Source: Streptomyces sp. TLI_171
GTDB lineage: Bacteria; Actinomycetota; Actinomycetes; Streptomycetales; Streptomycetaceae
Length of the DNA stretch: 64,000 nucleotides
Assembly: GCF_003610255.1 (NCBI RefSeq)
Contig: NZ_RAPS01000001.1
Location: forward strand, 1,550,001 to 1,614,000
Reading direction: 5' to 3'
Below, one piece after another: positions 24,571 to 34,450 of this stretch; position 1 is the stretch's first letter; the number at the start of each line of letters is the position of its first letter. The position numbers and the translations under genes were made by a program. The notes below the pieces were generated by a model. It had not been told where the DNA came from, made no database searches, and worked only from the letters and a program-made list of their open reading frames with translations.

Positions 24571-25818
24571 GTGGGTCTGAGCGATGCGCAGTTCGAGCGC
24601 CGTGGTGGCAGTGGGGTGCGGTCGGCGGCGTCCGCGCCGGTGCCGGCGGTGGATCTGGTGAACGCGCTCGGGGCGCGCTGGGGAAGGGCGTTGGCGTTCG
24701 GCGCCGGGCAGGTGTGGACGGCCCTCGGGGTCTGGCCGCTGCTGGCGGCGCTGGGGGCGGGTACGCACGATCCGGCGGTGCGGGCGGAGTTGGCGGCGGC
24801 GCTCGGGGTGCCGGTGGAGCAGGCGCCCGCGCTGGCACGGGAGTTGCTGGCCCGGGTCCGGCAGGTGCCCGGCTGCGGCGCGGCGCTCGGCCTGTGGACG
24901 GCGGACGGGCTCGGGGCGGAGGCCGCTTGGGTGGAGCAGTTGGGCCCGGTGCGGTGGGGCGCGCTGACCGGCGACCCGATCAAGGACCGTGCGGCACTGG
25001 ACCGTTGGGCGGACGAGGAGACCGGAGGGCTGATCCCGACCATGCCTCTGGAGTCGCTCGACAAGGTGCTGCTGGTGCTGGCCTCGGCGCTGACGGTGCG
25101 CACCAAGTGGGAGCGGCGGTTCGTGGATCACCGGGCCGTGGGGCGCGAAGGCCCTTGGGCGGGGCGGGAGTTGCCGCTGCTGACGGCGACGGGTGCCGCG
25201 CTGTACGAGCGGTTCGCGGTGGCGGAGAGCTCGGTGGGCCCGGTGACGGAGGTCCGGGTGGCGGGTGCGGGCGAGGTGGACGTCCATCTGGTGCTCGGCG
25301 GGCCGGAGGCCGGGCCGGGTGCGGTGGTGGCGGCCGGGTTCGAGCTGGTCTCGGGCGCGGCGCGGCGGGTGCCGATGGCGGGGCTGGCGGACGGCGCGGC
25401 GGGCTGGCCTGGGCTGGTGGTGGAGTCGGTGGACTCGGCGGCACCGCACGACACGGGCGAGTTGACGACGGTCGGGTTCCGGGTGGCCGCGTCGCACGAC
25501 CTGCTGGGGACGGCCGGGCTGTTCGGGCTGCGGACGGCGTCCGGGCCGGGCGAGTACTTCCGGGGCATCAGCCGGGACACTCCGCTGCGGGTCTCCGCGG
25601 CGCGGCAGTCGGCGACGGCGGAGTTCTCGGCGGAGGGGTTCGAGGGCGGCGCGGTCACGGTGGTGGCGATGCGGCGCGGCGGCGCGGCGTTCCGGCCGCC
25701 GCAGTTCCGCGTCCGCAGGGCGGCGGCCCGCTTCGACCGGCCGTTCGCGTTCCTGGCGGTCCACCGCGCATCGGGCCTGGTCCTGCTGGCGGGGTGGGTG
25801 GCGGAGCCCGGCGGCTGA
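24571..25818 (+). CDS. Serpin-like protease inhibitor protein
   Basis: This 415-residue protein shows the serpin fold in outline. ALTVRTKWERRF matches the NAxYFKGxWxxxF breach segment. SATAEFSAEGFEGGAVTVV matches the reactive-loop hinge in position and pattern, and FDRPFAFLAVHRASGLVLLAGWV matches the serpin C-terminus. The hinge is less Ala-rich than in inhibitory serpins, so it may not be inhibitory. No signal peptide is seen, so it is probably cytoplasmic. GTG at 24571 follows GGGGAGGAG by six bases. Serpins are rare in bacteria and this one has no protease gene beside it. Confidence 0.75.
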   Translation: MGLSDAQFERRGGSGVRSAASAPVPAVDLVNALGARWGRALAFGAGQVWTALGVWPLLAALGAGTHDPAVRAELAAALGVPVEQAPALARELLARVRQVPGCGAALGLWTADGLGAEAAWVEQLGPVRWGALTGDPIKDRAALDRWADEETGGLIPTMPLESLDKVLLVLASALTVRTKWERRFVDHRAVGREGPWAGRELPLLTATGAALYERFAVAESSVGPVTEVRVAGAGEVDVHLVLGGPEAGPGAVVAAGFELVSGAARRVPMAGLADGAAGWPGLVVESVDSAAPHDTGELTTVGFRVAASHDLLGTAGLFGLRTASGPGEYFRGISRDTPLRVSAARQSATAEFSAEGFEGGAVTVVAMRRGGAAFRPPQFRVRRAAARFDRPFAFLAVHRASGLVLLAGWVAEPGG

Positions 25819-25965
25819 GGCGCGGGCGCGGGCGGCCGGTTGTGGATCGTCCAGCGTCGGTCCCCGCTCGCGCGGCGCTTTCGTCGGTTCTGCCAGTACG
25901 TGGCGGGCTCCGTTCGGCCGCAGACTTCCGGTCGGAAGGCGACCGCAACGGGAGGGGTGGGGCTG

Positions 25966-26706
25966 ATGGCCGGTCAGGTGTACGACGGTATCGGTGAGGC
26001 GTTCGAGGGGTTCAAGACGCTGCCGCTGGCACGCTACGGGGAGGTGCCCGCGGTGCTGGCCCTGGTGGGGGACGTGGCCGGCCGGTCGGTGCTGGACGTG
26101 GCGTCGGGGACGGGGTTCTACAGCCGGGAGCTGCGGCGGCGGGGGGCGTCGCGGGTGCTGGGGGTGGACATCTCCTCGGCGATGGTGGACGCGGCGCGGG
26201 CGTTCGAGGAGCGGCAGCCGCTGGGCGTGGCGTACCAGGTGGGGGACGTCGCCGAGCTGCCCCCGTTCGAGGAGCCGTTCGATCTGGCGGTGGCGGTGCA
26301 GGCGTTCAACTACGCGCCGGACGTGGCGACCGTGGAGCGGATCTGCCGGGGAGTCCACCGCAGTCTGGTGGCCGGTGGCGAGCTGGTCGTGTTCGCGCAG
26401 AGCCCGGACTTCCGGTTCGACGGGCCTCCGCTGGGCAAGTACGGGTTCCGGTGCGAGCGGGCGGGCGAGCCGTCGGAGGTCGGGCCGCGGGTGCGGGTGA
26501 CGGCGCTGCTGGAGCCGCCGATCTCGTTCGAGGCGAACCCGCCCTCGCGCGAGGTGTACGAGAAGGCCCTGGGGGCGGCGGGGTTCACCGGCATCGAGTG
26601 GGTGCCGCTGGAGGTCTCCGCGGAGGGGGTGCGGGAGTTCGGCGCGGAGTACTGGGCGGACCTGAGGGCGAACCCGCCGCTGGTGCTGCTGCGCTGCCGG
26701 GCGTGA
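25966..26706 (+). CDS. Class I SAM-dependent methyltransferase
   Basis: This 246-residue protein has motif I SVLDVASGTGFYSRELRRRG, motif II VLGVDISSAMVDAARAFE, then GDVAELPPFEEPFDLAVAVQAFNYAP and LVAGGELVVFAQSP. It is a Methyltransf_11/25-type small-molecule methyltransferase, close in layout to streptomycete toxin- or antibiotic-associated ones. The ATG at 25966 follows GGGAGGGG with suitable spacing. It is flanked by short gaps and reads in the same direction as the serpin-like and gylR genes, without overlap. The substrate cannot be told. Confidence 0.87.
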   Translation: MAGQVYDGIGEAFEGFKTLPLARYGEVPAVLALVGDVAGRSVLDVASGTGFYSRELRRRGASRVLGVDISSAMVDAARAFEERQPLGVAYQVGDVAELPPFEEPFDLAVAVQAFNYAPDVATVERICRGVHRSLVAGGELVVFAQSPDFRFDGPPLGKYGFRCERAGEPSEVGPRVRVTALLEPPISFEANPPSREVYEKALGAAGFTGIEWVPLEVSAEGVREFGAEYWADLRANPPLVLLRCRA

Positions 26707-26835
26707 CCGGGCCGGCGGGCGGGGTGCCGGGCGGGCCGTTCGGGGGCGGCGGGTAGTACGGTCTGTCGGGAGGAACGTCGGGAGTCCGGCATGGTGGTCG
26801 GCATCGCCGACCGGTGGTCAGTGGAGGTGGGCCGG

Positions 26836-27600
26836 GTGCCCGGTGCGATCCAGTCGCTGTCGCGGGCGGCCGCGATCCTGCGCCTGTTGGCGGGCGGGGA
26901 GCGGCGGCTCGGGCTGTCCGAGGTGGCGACGGGGCTGGGGCTGGCGAAGGGGACGGCGCACGGGATCCTGCGCACCCTGCAGCTGGAGGGGTTCGTCGAG
27001 CAGGACCCGGAGAGCGGCAAGTACCAGCTGGGTGCGGAGCTGCTGCGGCTGGGCCAGAGCTACCTGGACGTGCACGAGCTGCGGGCCCGGGCGCTGGTGT
27101 GGGCGGACGACCTGGCCCGGGCGGCCGGCGAGACGGTCTACCTGGGCGTGCTGCACCAGCGCGGGGTGCTGGTGGTGCACCACGTGTTCCGGCCGGACGA
27201 CTCCCGGCAGGTGCTGGAGGTCGGTTCGATGCAGCCGCTGCACGCGACCGCGCTGGGCAAGGTGCTGGTGGCCTACGACCCGGTGGCGCGCGGCGAGTTG
27301 GGCGACGGTCCGTGGGAGCCGTTCACGGCGCGGACGGTGACGGAGCCGGCGGCGCTGGACGCGCAGTGCGCGCTGGTCCGGGAGCGCGGGTGGGCGGACG
27401 CGGTGGAGGAGACCTGGGACGGAGTGGCGTCGGTGGCGGCGCTGATCCAGGACCGGCGGCGCAACCCGGTCGGCGCGGTGTGCGTGTCGGGCGCGGTGGA
27501 GACGGTGTGCGAGGGCGGCGCGGTGCGGCCGTCGCTGGTGGCGTCGGTGCGGACGGCGGCCCGGGCGATCTCCCGGGACCTGGGTGCGCACCGCTTCTGA
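26836..27600 (+). CDS. gylR: IclR-family glycerol operon repressor
   Basis: This regulator of about 254 residues begins IQSLSRAAAILRLLAGGERR and has the winged helix-turn-helix LGLSEVATGLGLAKGTAHGILRTLQ. The IclR effector domain (VLHQRGVLVVHHVFRPD to the C-terminus) follows. The sequence closely recalls streptomycete GylR, which represses glycerol uptake and catabolism genes until glycerol or glycerol-3-phosphate binds. GTG at 26836 is chosen because GGAGG (26823-26827) lies eight bases upstream; an ATG at 26791 would add 15 residues. It lies directly upstream of glpK-glpD in the same direction, as expected. Confidence 0.92.
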   Translation: MPGAIQSLSRAAAILRLLAGGERRLGLSEVATGLGLAKGTAHGILRTLQLEGFVEQDPESGKYQLGAELLRLGQSYLDVHELRARALVWADDLARAAGETVYLGVLHQRGVLVVHHVFRPDDSRQVLEVGSMQPLHATALGKVLVAYDPVARGELGDGPWEPFTARTVTEPAALDAQCALVRERGWADAVEETWDGVASVAALIQDRRRNPVGAVCVSGAVETVCEGGAVRPSLVASVRTAARAISRDLGAHRF

Positions 27601-27688
27601 GCGCCCCGGACAGCGGGGCGGGCCGCGCGGCGGACGGCGGAGCGGGCTGCGTCACATCGCCTTGACTCGGGCGTCCGGCTGCGGTTGG

Positions 27689-27729
27689 CTTCCAGCCATT
27701 GGTCGACATTGTCGAACGATGGCTGGAAG
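27689..27729 (+). promoter_or_regulatory. Long inverted repeat upstream of glpK, likely GylR operator
   Basis: Arms CTTCCAGCCAT (27689-27699) and ATGGCTGGAAG (27719-27729) are perfectly complementary, 11 bp each, around 19 bases that contain GTCGA twice. The site lies between gylR and glpK. Palindromes of this kind are bound by IclR-type regulators; assignment to GylR is inferred from position. Confidence 0.6.
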
Positions 27730-27843
27730 GTCCGGGCGGGCCGCGCCGTCCGCGTGGTTTGCCGGACCCGCGCGTACGGGGACTGACGAATGGTCAGCCC
27801 CCTCCGTCGACGTCCGTGAACCGCCGTGAGCCGAGGAACCGAA

Positions 27844-29373
<1,530 letters not shown>

Positions 29374-29450
29374 CCGTCCGACAGAACCACCACTCCCCGA
29401 TCGGAAGGAGACGCGGGACCGGCCGCGAGAGCCGGCCCGCCGCACACACC

Positions 29451-31034
29451 ATGGCTACCATCCCGACCCTGGGCGCCGAGCGCGCCGCCGGCCGCGTCGC
29501 CTCCCGCGCGGCCACCCGCGAGCTGCTCGGCCGGGCCCGCTACGACCTGCTGGTGATCGGCGGGGGCATCCTCGGCACCGCGACCGCCTGGACGGCCGCG
29601 CAGGCGGGGTTGAAGGTCGCCATGGTGGACGCCGGGGACTTCGCGAACGCCACCTCCTCGGCCTCGTCGAAGCTGGTCCACGGCGGGCTGCGCTACCTGC
29701 AGACGGGCGCGGTCAGGCTGGTCGCGGAGAACCACAAGGAGCGCCGGGCGCTGGCCACCGACGTGGCCCCGCACCTGGTCAACCCGCTGACCTTCTTCGT
29801 CCCGGTCTACGAGGGCGGGCCGCACAGCGCGCCGAAGCTCGGCGCGGGTGTGTTCCTGTACTCGGCGCTGTCGGCGTTCCGCGACGGCCTGGGCCGGGTG
29901 GTCTCGCCCGCGGCGGCGGCCCGCGCGGTGCCGGGGCTGCGGACCGAGGGTCTGCGGCGGGTCGCGGTGTACGGCGACCACCAGATGAACGACGCGCGGA
30001 TGGCCGTGATGACGGTCCGGGCGGCGGTGGACGCGGGCGCGGTGGTGCTGAACCACGCCGAGGTGACGGGTCTGCGCTTCACCCGCGGCCGGGTGACGGG
30101 CGCGGAGGTGCGGGACCGGCTGGACGGCGCCGAGTTCGGGGTGGACGCCCGGCTGGTGCTGAACGCGACCGGACCGTGGGTGGACCACCTGCGGCGGATG
30201 GAGCACGCGGGCGCGGCGCCGTCGATCCGGCTGTCGAAGGGCGCGCACGTGGTGCTGCGCCGGCAGGCGCCGTGGCGGGCCGCGCTGACCATCCCGATCG
30301 ACCACTACCGGGTGTCGTTCGCGATCCCGTGGGAGGACCACGTCCTGCTGGGCACCACCGACGAGGAGTACACCGGCGACCCGCTGGACGTCCGGGCCAC
30401 GGAGGCGGACGTGGACCAGATCCTGGACGAGGCGGGGCACGCGGTGCGCGAGGACCACCTGCGGCGGGAGGACATCACCTACGCGTTCGCGGGCCTGCGG
30501 GTGCTGCCGGGCGGTCCGGGGGCGACCGCGGCGGCGAAGCGGGAGACGGTGGTGACCGAGGGCCGGGCCGGGATGCTGTCGGTCGCCGGCGGCAAGTGGA
30601 CCACCTACCGGCACATCGGGCGGGTCATCCTGGAGAAGCTCAAGCACGCGCCGGGGGTGGGCCTGGCGGAGGACGTCTCGCCGATCCCGCCGACCGTGCC
30701 GCTGCCGGGCATCGGCTCGCCGCAGGCCGTCGCGCACCGCCTGCTGATGGACCGTGAGCCGGGCGCCCGGATGGATCCGCTGGTGGCCCGGAACCTGGCC
30801 ACCCACTACGGCACGCTGTCCTTCGGGATCGCCCGCCTGATCGCGGAGCGCCCCGAGCTCGGCGAGCGGGTGCACCCGGACGGGCCGGACGTGTGGGCGC
30901 AGGTGGTGTACGCGGCCGAGCAGGAGTGGGCGTACACGGTGGACGACGTGCTGCGGCGGCGCACCACGCTGACGGTGCGCGGGCTGGACACCGAGGAGGT
31001 GCGCAAGCGCACCGCGGAGCTGCTCGGGCACTGA
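29451..31034 (+). CDS. glpD: Glycerol-3-phosphate dehydrogenase (FAD-dependent)
   Basis: This 527-residue flavoprotein oxidises glycerol-3-phosphate to dihydroxyacetone phosphate at the membrane, passing electrons to quinone. The FAD motif LLVIGGGILGTATAWTAAQAG is followed by the GlpD signature SSKLVHGGLRYLQTG. RLSKGAHVVL, IPWEDHVLLGTTDEEY and SVAGGKWTTYRHIG complete the family pattern, and the C-terminal DAO_C domain is present. ATG at 29451 lies after glpK with a weak GGAAGGAG further upstream. It completes the glycerol utilisation unit under GylR. Confidence 0.95.
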   Translation: MATIPTLGAERAAGRVASRAATRELLGRARYDLLVIGGGILGTATAWTAAQAGLKVAMVDAGDFANATSSASSKLVHGGLRYLQTGAVRLVAENHKERRALATDVAPHLVNPLTFFVPVYEGGPHSAPKLGAGVFLYSALSAFRDGLGRVVSPAAAARAVPGLRTEGLRRVAVYGDHQMNDARMAVMTVRAAVDAGAVVLNHAEVTGLRFTRGRVTGAEVRDRLDGAEFGVDARLVLNATGPWVDHLRRMEHAGAAPSIRLSKGAHVVLRRQAPWRAALTIPIDHYRVSFAIPWEDHVLLGTTDEEYTGDPLDVRATEADVDQILDEAGHAVREDHLRREDITYAFAGLRVLPGGPGATAAAKRETVVTEGRAGMLSVAGGKWTTYRHIGRVILEKLKHAPGVGLAEDVSPIPPTVPLPGIGSPQAVAHRLLMDREPGARMDPLVARNLATHYGTLSFGIARLIAERPELGERVHPDGPDVWAQVVYAAEQEWAYTVDDVLRRRTTLTVRGLDTEEVRKRTAELLGH

Positions 31035-31040
31035 GACGTG

Positions 31041-31083
31041 GCGACGCCCTCCGGGAGAGAAGCGGGGATCCGGAGGGCGTCGC
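31041..31083. terminator. Perfect bidirectional hairpin between glpD and gluconate permease
   Basis: GCGACGCCCTCCGG (31041-31054) is perfectly complementary to 31070-31083, a 14-bp stem with a 15-base loop. It lies between convergent genes and probably terminates both. Confidence 0.85.
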
Positions 31084-31104
31084 GGCTTGCGGGGTGGTGG
31101 CCCG

Positions 31105-32493
31105 TCAGATGACCAGGCTGAGCGGGAGGATCAGGGCGATCGCGACCACCGAGATGATCGTCTCCATCACCGACCAGGACTTCAGGGTCTGGCCGACGCT
31201 CATCCCGAAGTACTCCTTCACCAGCCAGAACCCGGCGTCGTTGACGTGCGACAGGAACAGCGAGCCGGCGCCGATGGCGAGCACCAGCAGGGCGGCGTGG
31301 GTGGTGGACATGTCGGCCGCCAGCGGGGCGACGATGCCGGCGGCGGTGATGGTGGCGACCGTCGCGGAGCCGGTGGCGAGGCGGATCAGCACGGCGATCA
31401 GCCAGCCGAGCAGCAGCGCGGAGACGTGCCACTTGCCGGACCACTCGCTGACCGCCTGACCGACGCCGACGTCGATCAGGGTCTGCTTGAAGCCGCCGCC
31501 CGCGCCGACGATGAACACGATGCCGGCGATCGGGCCGAGCGCGTTGCCGACCGTCGCGGAGATCTTCCCCTTGTCGAAGCCGGCCGCCCGGCCGAGGGTC
31601 AGCATGCCGAGCAGGGTCGCGGCGAGCAGCGCGATCAGCGGGGAGCCGATGAAGTCGAAGAACCGTTGGACGCCGGCCTTCGGGTCGTCGACCACCACGT
31701 CGGCGAGGGCCTTGCCGAGCATCAGCACGACGGGCAGCAGGATGGTGGCCAGGACGGCGCCGAACTTCGGGGTCCGCTCGCGCTTGATGGTGTCGACGGG
31801 CGCGGTCTCGGCGGGGATCTCCAGCGGGCCGACCCAGCGCTGGGCGAGGCGGGAGAACAGCGGGCCGGCCACGATCAGGGTGGGGACCGCGATCAGCAGG
31901 CCGAGCGCGAGGGTGACGCCGAGGTCGGCCTTCAGCGCGTCGACGGCGACCAGCGGGCCCGGGTGCGGGGGCACCAGGCCGTGCAGCACGGAGAGACCGG
32001 CCAGGGCGGGGATGCCGATCCGCATCAGCGGGAGGTTGCCGCGCCGGGCGACCAGCAGCACGATCGGGATCAGCAGCACGACGCCGACCTCGAAGAACAG
32101 CGGCAGGCCGAGCACGGCGGCGATCAGCGCCATCGCCCAGGGCAGCAGCTTCGGCCCGGTCCTGGCCAGCACGGTGTCGGCGATGATGTTGGCGCCGCCG
32201 GAGTCGGCGAGCAGCTTGCCGAGCATCGCGCCGAGCCCGATCAGCAGGCCGACCGAGGCGACGGTCGAGCCGAAGCCGGTGGAGAAGCTGCTGAGCAGCT
32301 TGTCGAACGGGGCGCCGGCGACGGCGGCGAGCAGCCCGGAGCCGAGGGTGAGCGCGAGGAACGGGTGCAGCTTGAACCGGGTGATCAGCAGGACGATCGC
32401 GCCGATGCTGAGCAGCACCGCGAGCAGCAGTTGGCCGTTGCTGGACGTGTGGGGGAGCGCCGGTGCGCCGGCGGCCAGCAGGGTGGGGGTCAC
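31105..32493 (-). CDS. gntP: GntP-family gluconate:H+ symporter
   Basis: This 462-residue membrane permease has about 12-14 hydrophobic segments. LKFHPFLAL-type start (FKLHPFLALTLGSGLL), GLPLFFEVGVVLLIPI, HGLVPPHPGPLVAVDAL, RLATGSATVATITAAGIV and LFLSHVNDAGFWLVKEYF are GntP hallmarks. It imports gluconate for the adjacent gluconokinase. GTG at 32493 is chosen because GGAG lies five bases upstream on this strand; an ATG at 32505 adds four residues. It is the second gene of a gntK-gntP unit, 83 bp after gntK, divergent from gntR. Confidence 0.93.
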   Translation of the reverse strand: MTPTLLAAGAPALPHTSSNGQLLLAVLLSIGAIVLLITRFKLHPFLALTLGSGLLAAVAGAPFDKLLSSFSTGFGSTVASVGLLIGLGAMLGKLLADSGGANIIADTVLARTGPKLLPWAMALIAAVLGLPLFFEVGVVLLIPIVLLVARRGNLPLMRIGIPALAGLSVLHGLVPPHPGPLVAVDALKADLGVTLALGLLIAVPTLIVAGPLFSRLAQRWVGPLEIPAETAPVDTIKRERTPKFGAVLATILLPVVLMLGKALADVVVDDPKAGVQRFFDFIGSPLIALLAATLLGMLTLGRAAGFDKGKISATVGNALGPIAGIVFIVGAGGGFKQTLIDVGVGQAVSEWSGKWHVSALLLGWLIAVLIRLATGSATVATITAAGIVAPLAADMSTTHAALLVLAIGAGSLFLSHVNDAGFWLVKEYFGMSVGQTLKSWSVMETIISVVAIALILPLSLVI

Positions 32494-32576
32494 GGGGGTC
32501 TCCATTGACGGGCCGTCACCGTCCGGCGGTCGGGCGGCCGGTGGCGGGGTGTGACGAGTCGGTGTCGGGCGGACGC

Positions 32577-33101
32577 TCAGCGGGGCAGCGCGGAGACGGC
32601 GCGGTCGACCAGGGTCTCCGGGTCGGCGCCGACGTCCAGCACGGTGCCCTGCTCGTCCGCCTGGAGCGGTTCGAGCGTGGCGTACTGGGAGTCCAGCAGG
32701 GACGGCGGCATGAAGTGGCCGGTGCGGTGCGCGAGGCGGTCGCCGACCAGGTCGTGGCTGCCGCTGAGGTGGACGAAGAACGCGTCCGGGCAGCCGGCGC
32801 GCAGCACGTCGCGGTAGCGGCGCTTGAGGGCGGAGCAGGTCACGACTCCCCCGCTGCCGTCCCGGGAGCGGTCGCCGAGCCACGTGCCGAGGGCGCGCAG
32901 CCAGGGTTCCCGGTCCTGGTCGTCGAGCGGGACGCCGGCGCTCATCTTGGCGATGTTCGCGGCGGGGTGGAAGTCGTCGGCCTCCGCGTACGGGAGGCCG
33001 AGGCGGTCCGCGAGCAGTCGGGCGACGGTGGTCTTCCCGACTCCGGAGACGCCCATCACCACGATGACGGGCGGCTGCTGGTTCTCGGCGCTGAGAGCCA
33101 T
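32577..33101 (-). CDS. gntK: Gluconokinase
   Basis: This 174-residue P-loop kinase phosphorylates gluconate to 6-phosphogluconate for the pentose phosphate pathway. The Walker A is VMGVSGVGKTTVARLLADRL, followed by the family motifs YAEADDFHPAANIAKMSAG, PLDDQDREPWL, CSALKRRYRDVLR and RTGHFMPPSLLDSQYATLEP. Full length for the GntK/IdnK family. The ATG at 33101 is preceded by AGGAG seven bases upstream. It is first in the leftward gnt unit; its promoter shares the 124-bp AT-rich region with gntR. Confidence 0.95.
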   Translation of the reverse strand: MALSAENQQPPVIVVMGVSGVGKTTVARLLADRLGLPYAEADDFHPAANIAKMSAGVPLDDQDREPWLRALGTWLGDRSRDGSGGVVTCSALKRRYRDVLRAGCPDAFFVHLSGSHDLVGDRLAHRTGHFMPPSLLDSQYATLEPLQADEQGTVLDVGADPETLVDRAVSALPR

Positions 33102-33151
33102 GGGTGGTGCTCCTGTCCTTGCCTGCTTGCGTGGGCAACCTTGACTCAAAG

Positions 33152-33192
33152 GTATGACTTATTCAAGTGGTCGATACTTAATCGTCATACTT
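33152..33192. promoter_or_regulatory. AT-rich operator region between gntK and gntR
   Basis: GTATGAC (33152-33158) and GTCATAC (33184-33190) form a perfect 7-bp inverted repeat. ATACTT occurs twice as a direct repeat (33174-33179 and 33187-33192). This AT-rich stretch lies just upstream of the TAGGCT -10 element of gntR and in the gntK promoter region, so it is a likely autoregulatory operator. Confidence 0.6.
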
Positions 33193-33213
33193 TTAGATGG
33201 GGGTGGGCCTGGA

Positions 33214-33228
33214 TAGGCTGGGCGGATG
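33214..33228 (+). promoter_or_regulatory. Leaderless-type -10 element (TAGGCT-N6-ATG) of gntR
   Basis: TAGGCT at 33214-33219 is followed by six bases and the ATG at 33226, with no Shine-Dalgarno sequence. This indicates a leaderless mRNA. Confidence 0.65.
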
Positions 33229-33924
33229 GAGATCCAGGGCCTTCCCGGCCGCCTGCTTGCCGCCCTCGGTCCGGCGATCGCCTCCGGCGAACTCCCCGAG
33301 GGGACGGTCCTGCGCGCGGAGGAGCTGGAGGCGCAGCACGGGGTGTCCCGCACCGTGGTGCGGGAGGCGGTGCGCATCCTGGAGTCGATGCGGATGGTCG
33401 AGCCGCGCCGCCGGGTCGGCATCACCGTCCGCCCGCAGGGCGACTGGGACGTGTTCGACCCGCTGGTGATCCGCTGGCGGCTGGCCGGCGCGGGCCGCTC
33501 CGCGCAGCTTCGCTCGCTCGGCTCGCTGCGGGTCGCGGTGGAGCCCGCCGCGGCGGCGCTCGCCGCCCGCCACGCCGGCGACGACGACCGCCGCGAACTC
33601 AGCGCCCTGGCCGTCGAACTGACCGTCACCGCGCGCGCCGCCGACCTGGAGTCCTTCCTGGCGCACGACATCGCCTTCCACGCCGCGATCCTCCGGGCGT
33701 CCGGCAACGAGATGTTCGCGCACCTCAAGGACACCGTCGGCGCCGTCCTCACCGGCCGCACCGAGCACCGGCTGATGCCGCACCGGCCGCGCGAGTACGC
33801 GGTCCAGCTGCACCGGGAGGTGGCCGAGGCGATCTGCGCCGGCGACCCGGAGGCCGCGGAGCGGGCGATGCGCACCATCGTGCTCGGCGCCCTGGAGGAG
33901 CTGGACGCGACCCTGCCCGACTGA
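33226..33924 (+). CDS. gntR: GntR/FadR-family regulator of gluconate use
   Basis: This 232-residue regulator has an N-terminal GntR winged helix (IASGELPEGTVLRAEELEAQ, HGVSRTVVREAVRILESM) and a C-terminal all-helical FCD domain (EPAAAALAARHAG and FHAAILRASGNEMFAHL, with the metal-binding Asp/His pattern D...H...H of the FadR group). Divergent orientation from gntK-gntP and the shared operator region argue that it represses them and itself, with gluconate or 6-phosphogluconate as probable ligand. Start fixed by the -10 element six bases upstream. Confidence 0.9.
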   Translation: MEIQGLPGRLLAALGPAIASGELPEGTVLRAEELEAQHGVSRTVVREAVRILESMRMVEPRRRVGITVRPQGDWDVFDPLVIRWRLAGAGRSAQLRSLGSLRVAVEPAAAALAARHAGDDDRRELSALAVELTVTARAADLESFLAHDIAFHAAILRASGNEMFAHLKDTVGAVLTGRTEHRLMPHRPREYAVQLHREVAEAICAGDPEAAERAMRTIVLGALEELDATLPD

Positions 33925-34148
33925 GCGCCGACCCGCGCGTTCCCGACCGACCGCCAGCTCCGCCGGACCGACCCGCTCCCCTGCCGGAATGGCCCGCTTG
34001 CGTACGGGAATACGATCCTGGACGGAGGCTTCCGGGACGTCGGCGCGACACGCCCGCCGATGGCTGGATTCGGCCGGGTGCCGGCATGGTCCCGGCCCGT
34101 CGGGGCAGGTCTGCTGGGCACGGGCGAGGGACCGACAGGGGGTTGGCG

Positions 34149-34424
34149 ATGGCGGCTGGTCGGCGCGGCCGACTGCCGGACGAGGTGCGGGGCGCCGCCG
34201 TCCGGGCCGGACTGGCGTTCGCGTTCACGGTGGTGACGGTGATCGTCGCGCTGTTCGCCTCCTGGGCGCACACCGACCTCCTCACCCCGGCACTGGCGCT
34301 GATGGCGCTCGGCGTGTTCCTCACCGCCTGGTGCCTGATCGACGTGGCGGTCTCCCGGCAGGTCGCGGCCTCCCGCCGCCGCGCCCCCAACTCGACCGGG
34401 CCGCTGGACGGTTCGCGGCGCTGA
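34149..34424 (+). CDS. Small two-helix membrane protein
   Basis: This 91-residue protein has a charged N-terminus (MAAGRRGRLPDEVRGAAVRA) followed by two hydrophobic segments, GLAFAFTVVTVIVALFASW and ALALMALGVFLTAWCLIDVA, and a basic C-terminal tail. It is probably an inner-membrane protein with both ends inside. GGGGG lies seven bases before the ATG. It is similar in style to small streptomycete membrane proteins of unknown role. It converges with the AraC gene and may be monocistronic. Confidence 0.6.
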   Translation: MAAGRRGRLPDEVRGAAVRAGLAFAFTVVTVIVALFASWAHTDLLTPALALMALGVFLTAWCLIDVAVSRQVAASRRRAPNSTGPLDGSRR

Positions 34425-34450
34425 CCGGCCCGGCCCGGCACCCGTGGGCG

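Noticed and set aside
32463..34148. Long rightward frame upstream of the small membrane protein (starts near 32463)
   Set aside because: It is antisense to gntK and out of frame with gntR; only the last 91 codons after a plausible ribosome binding site look real.
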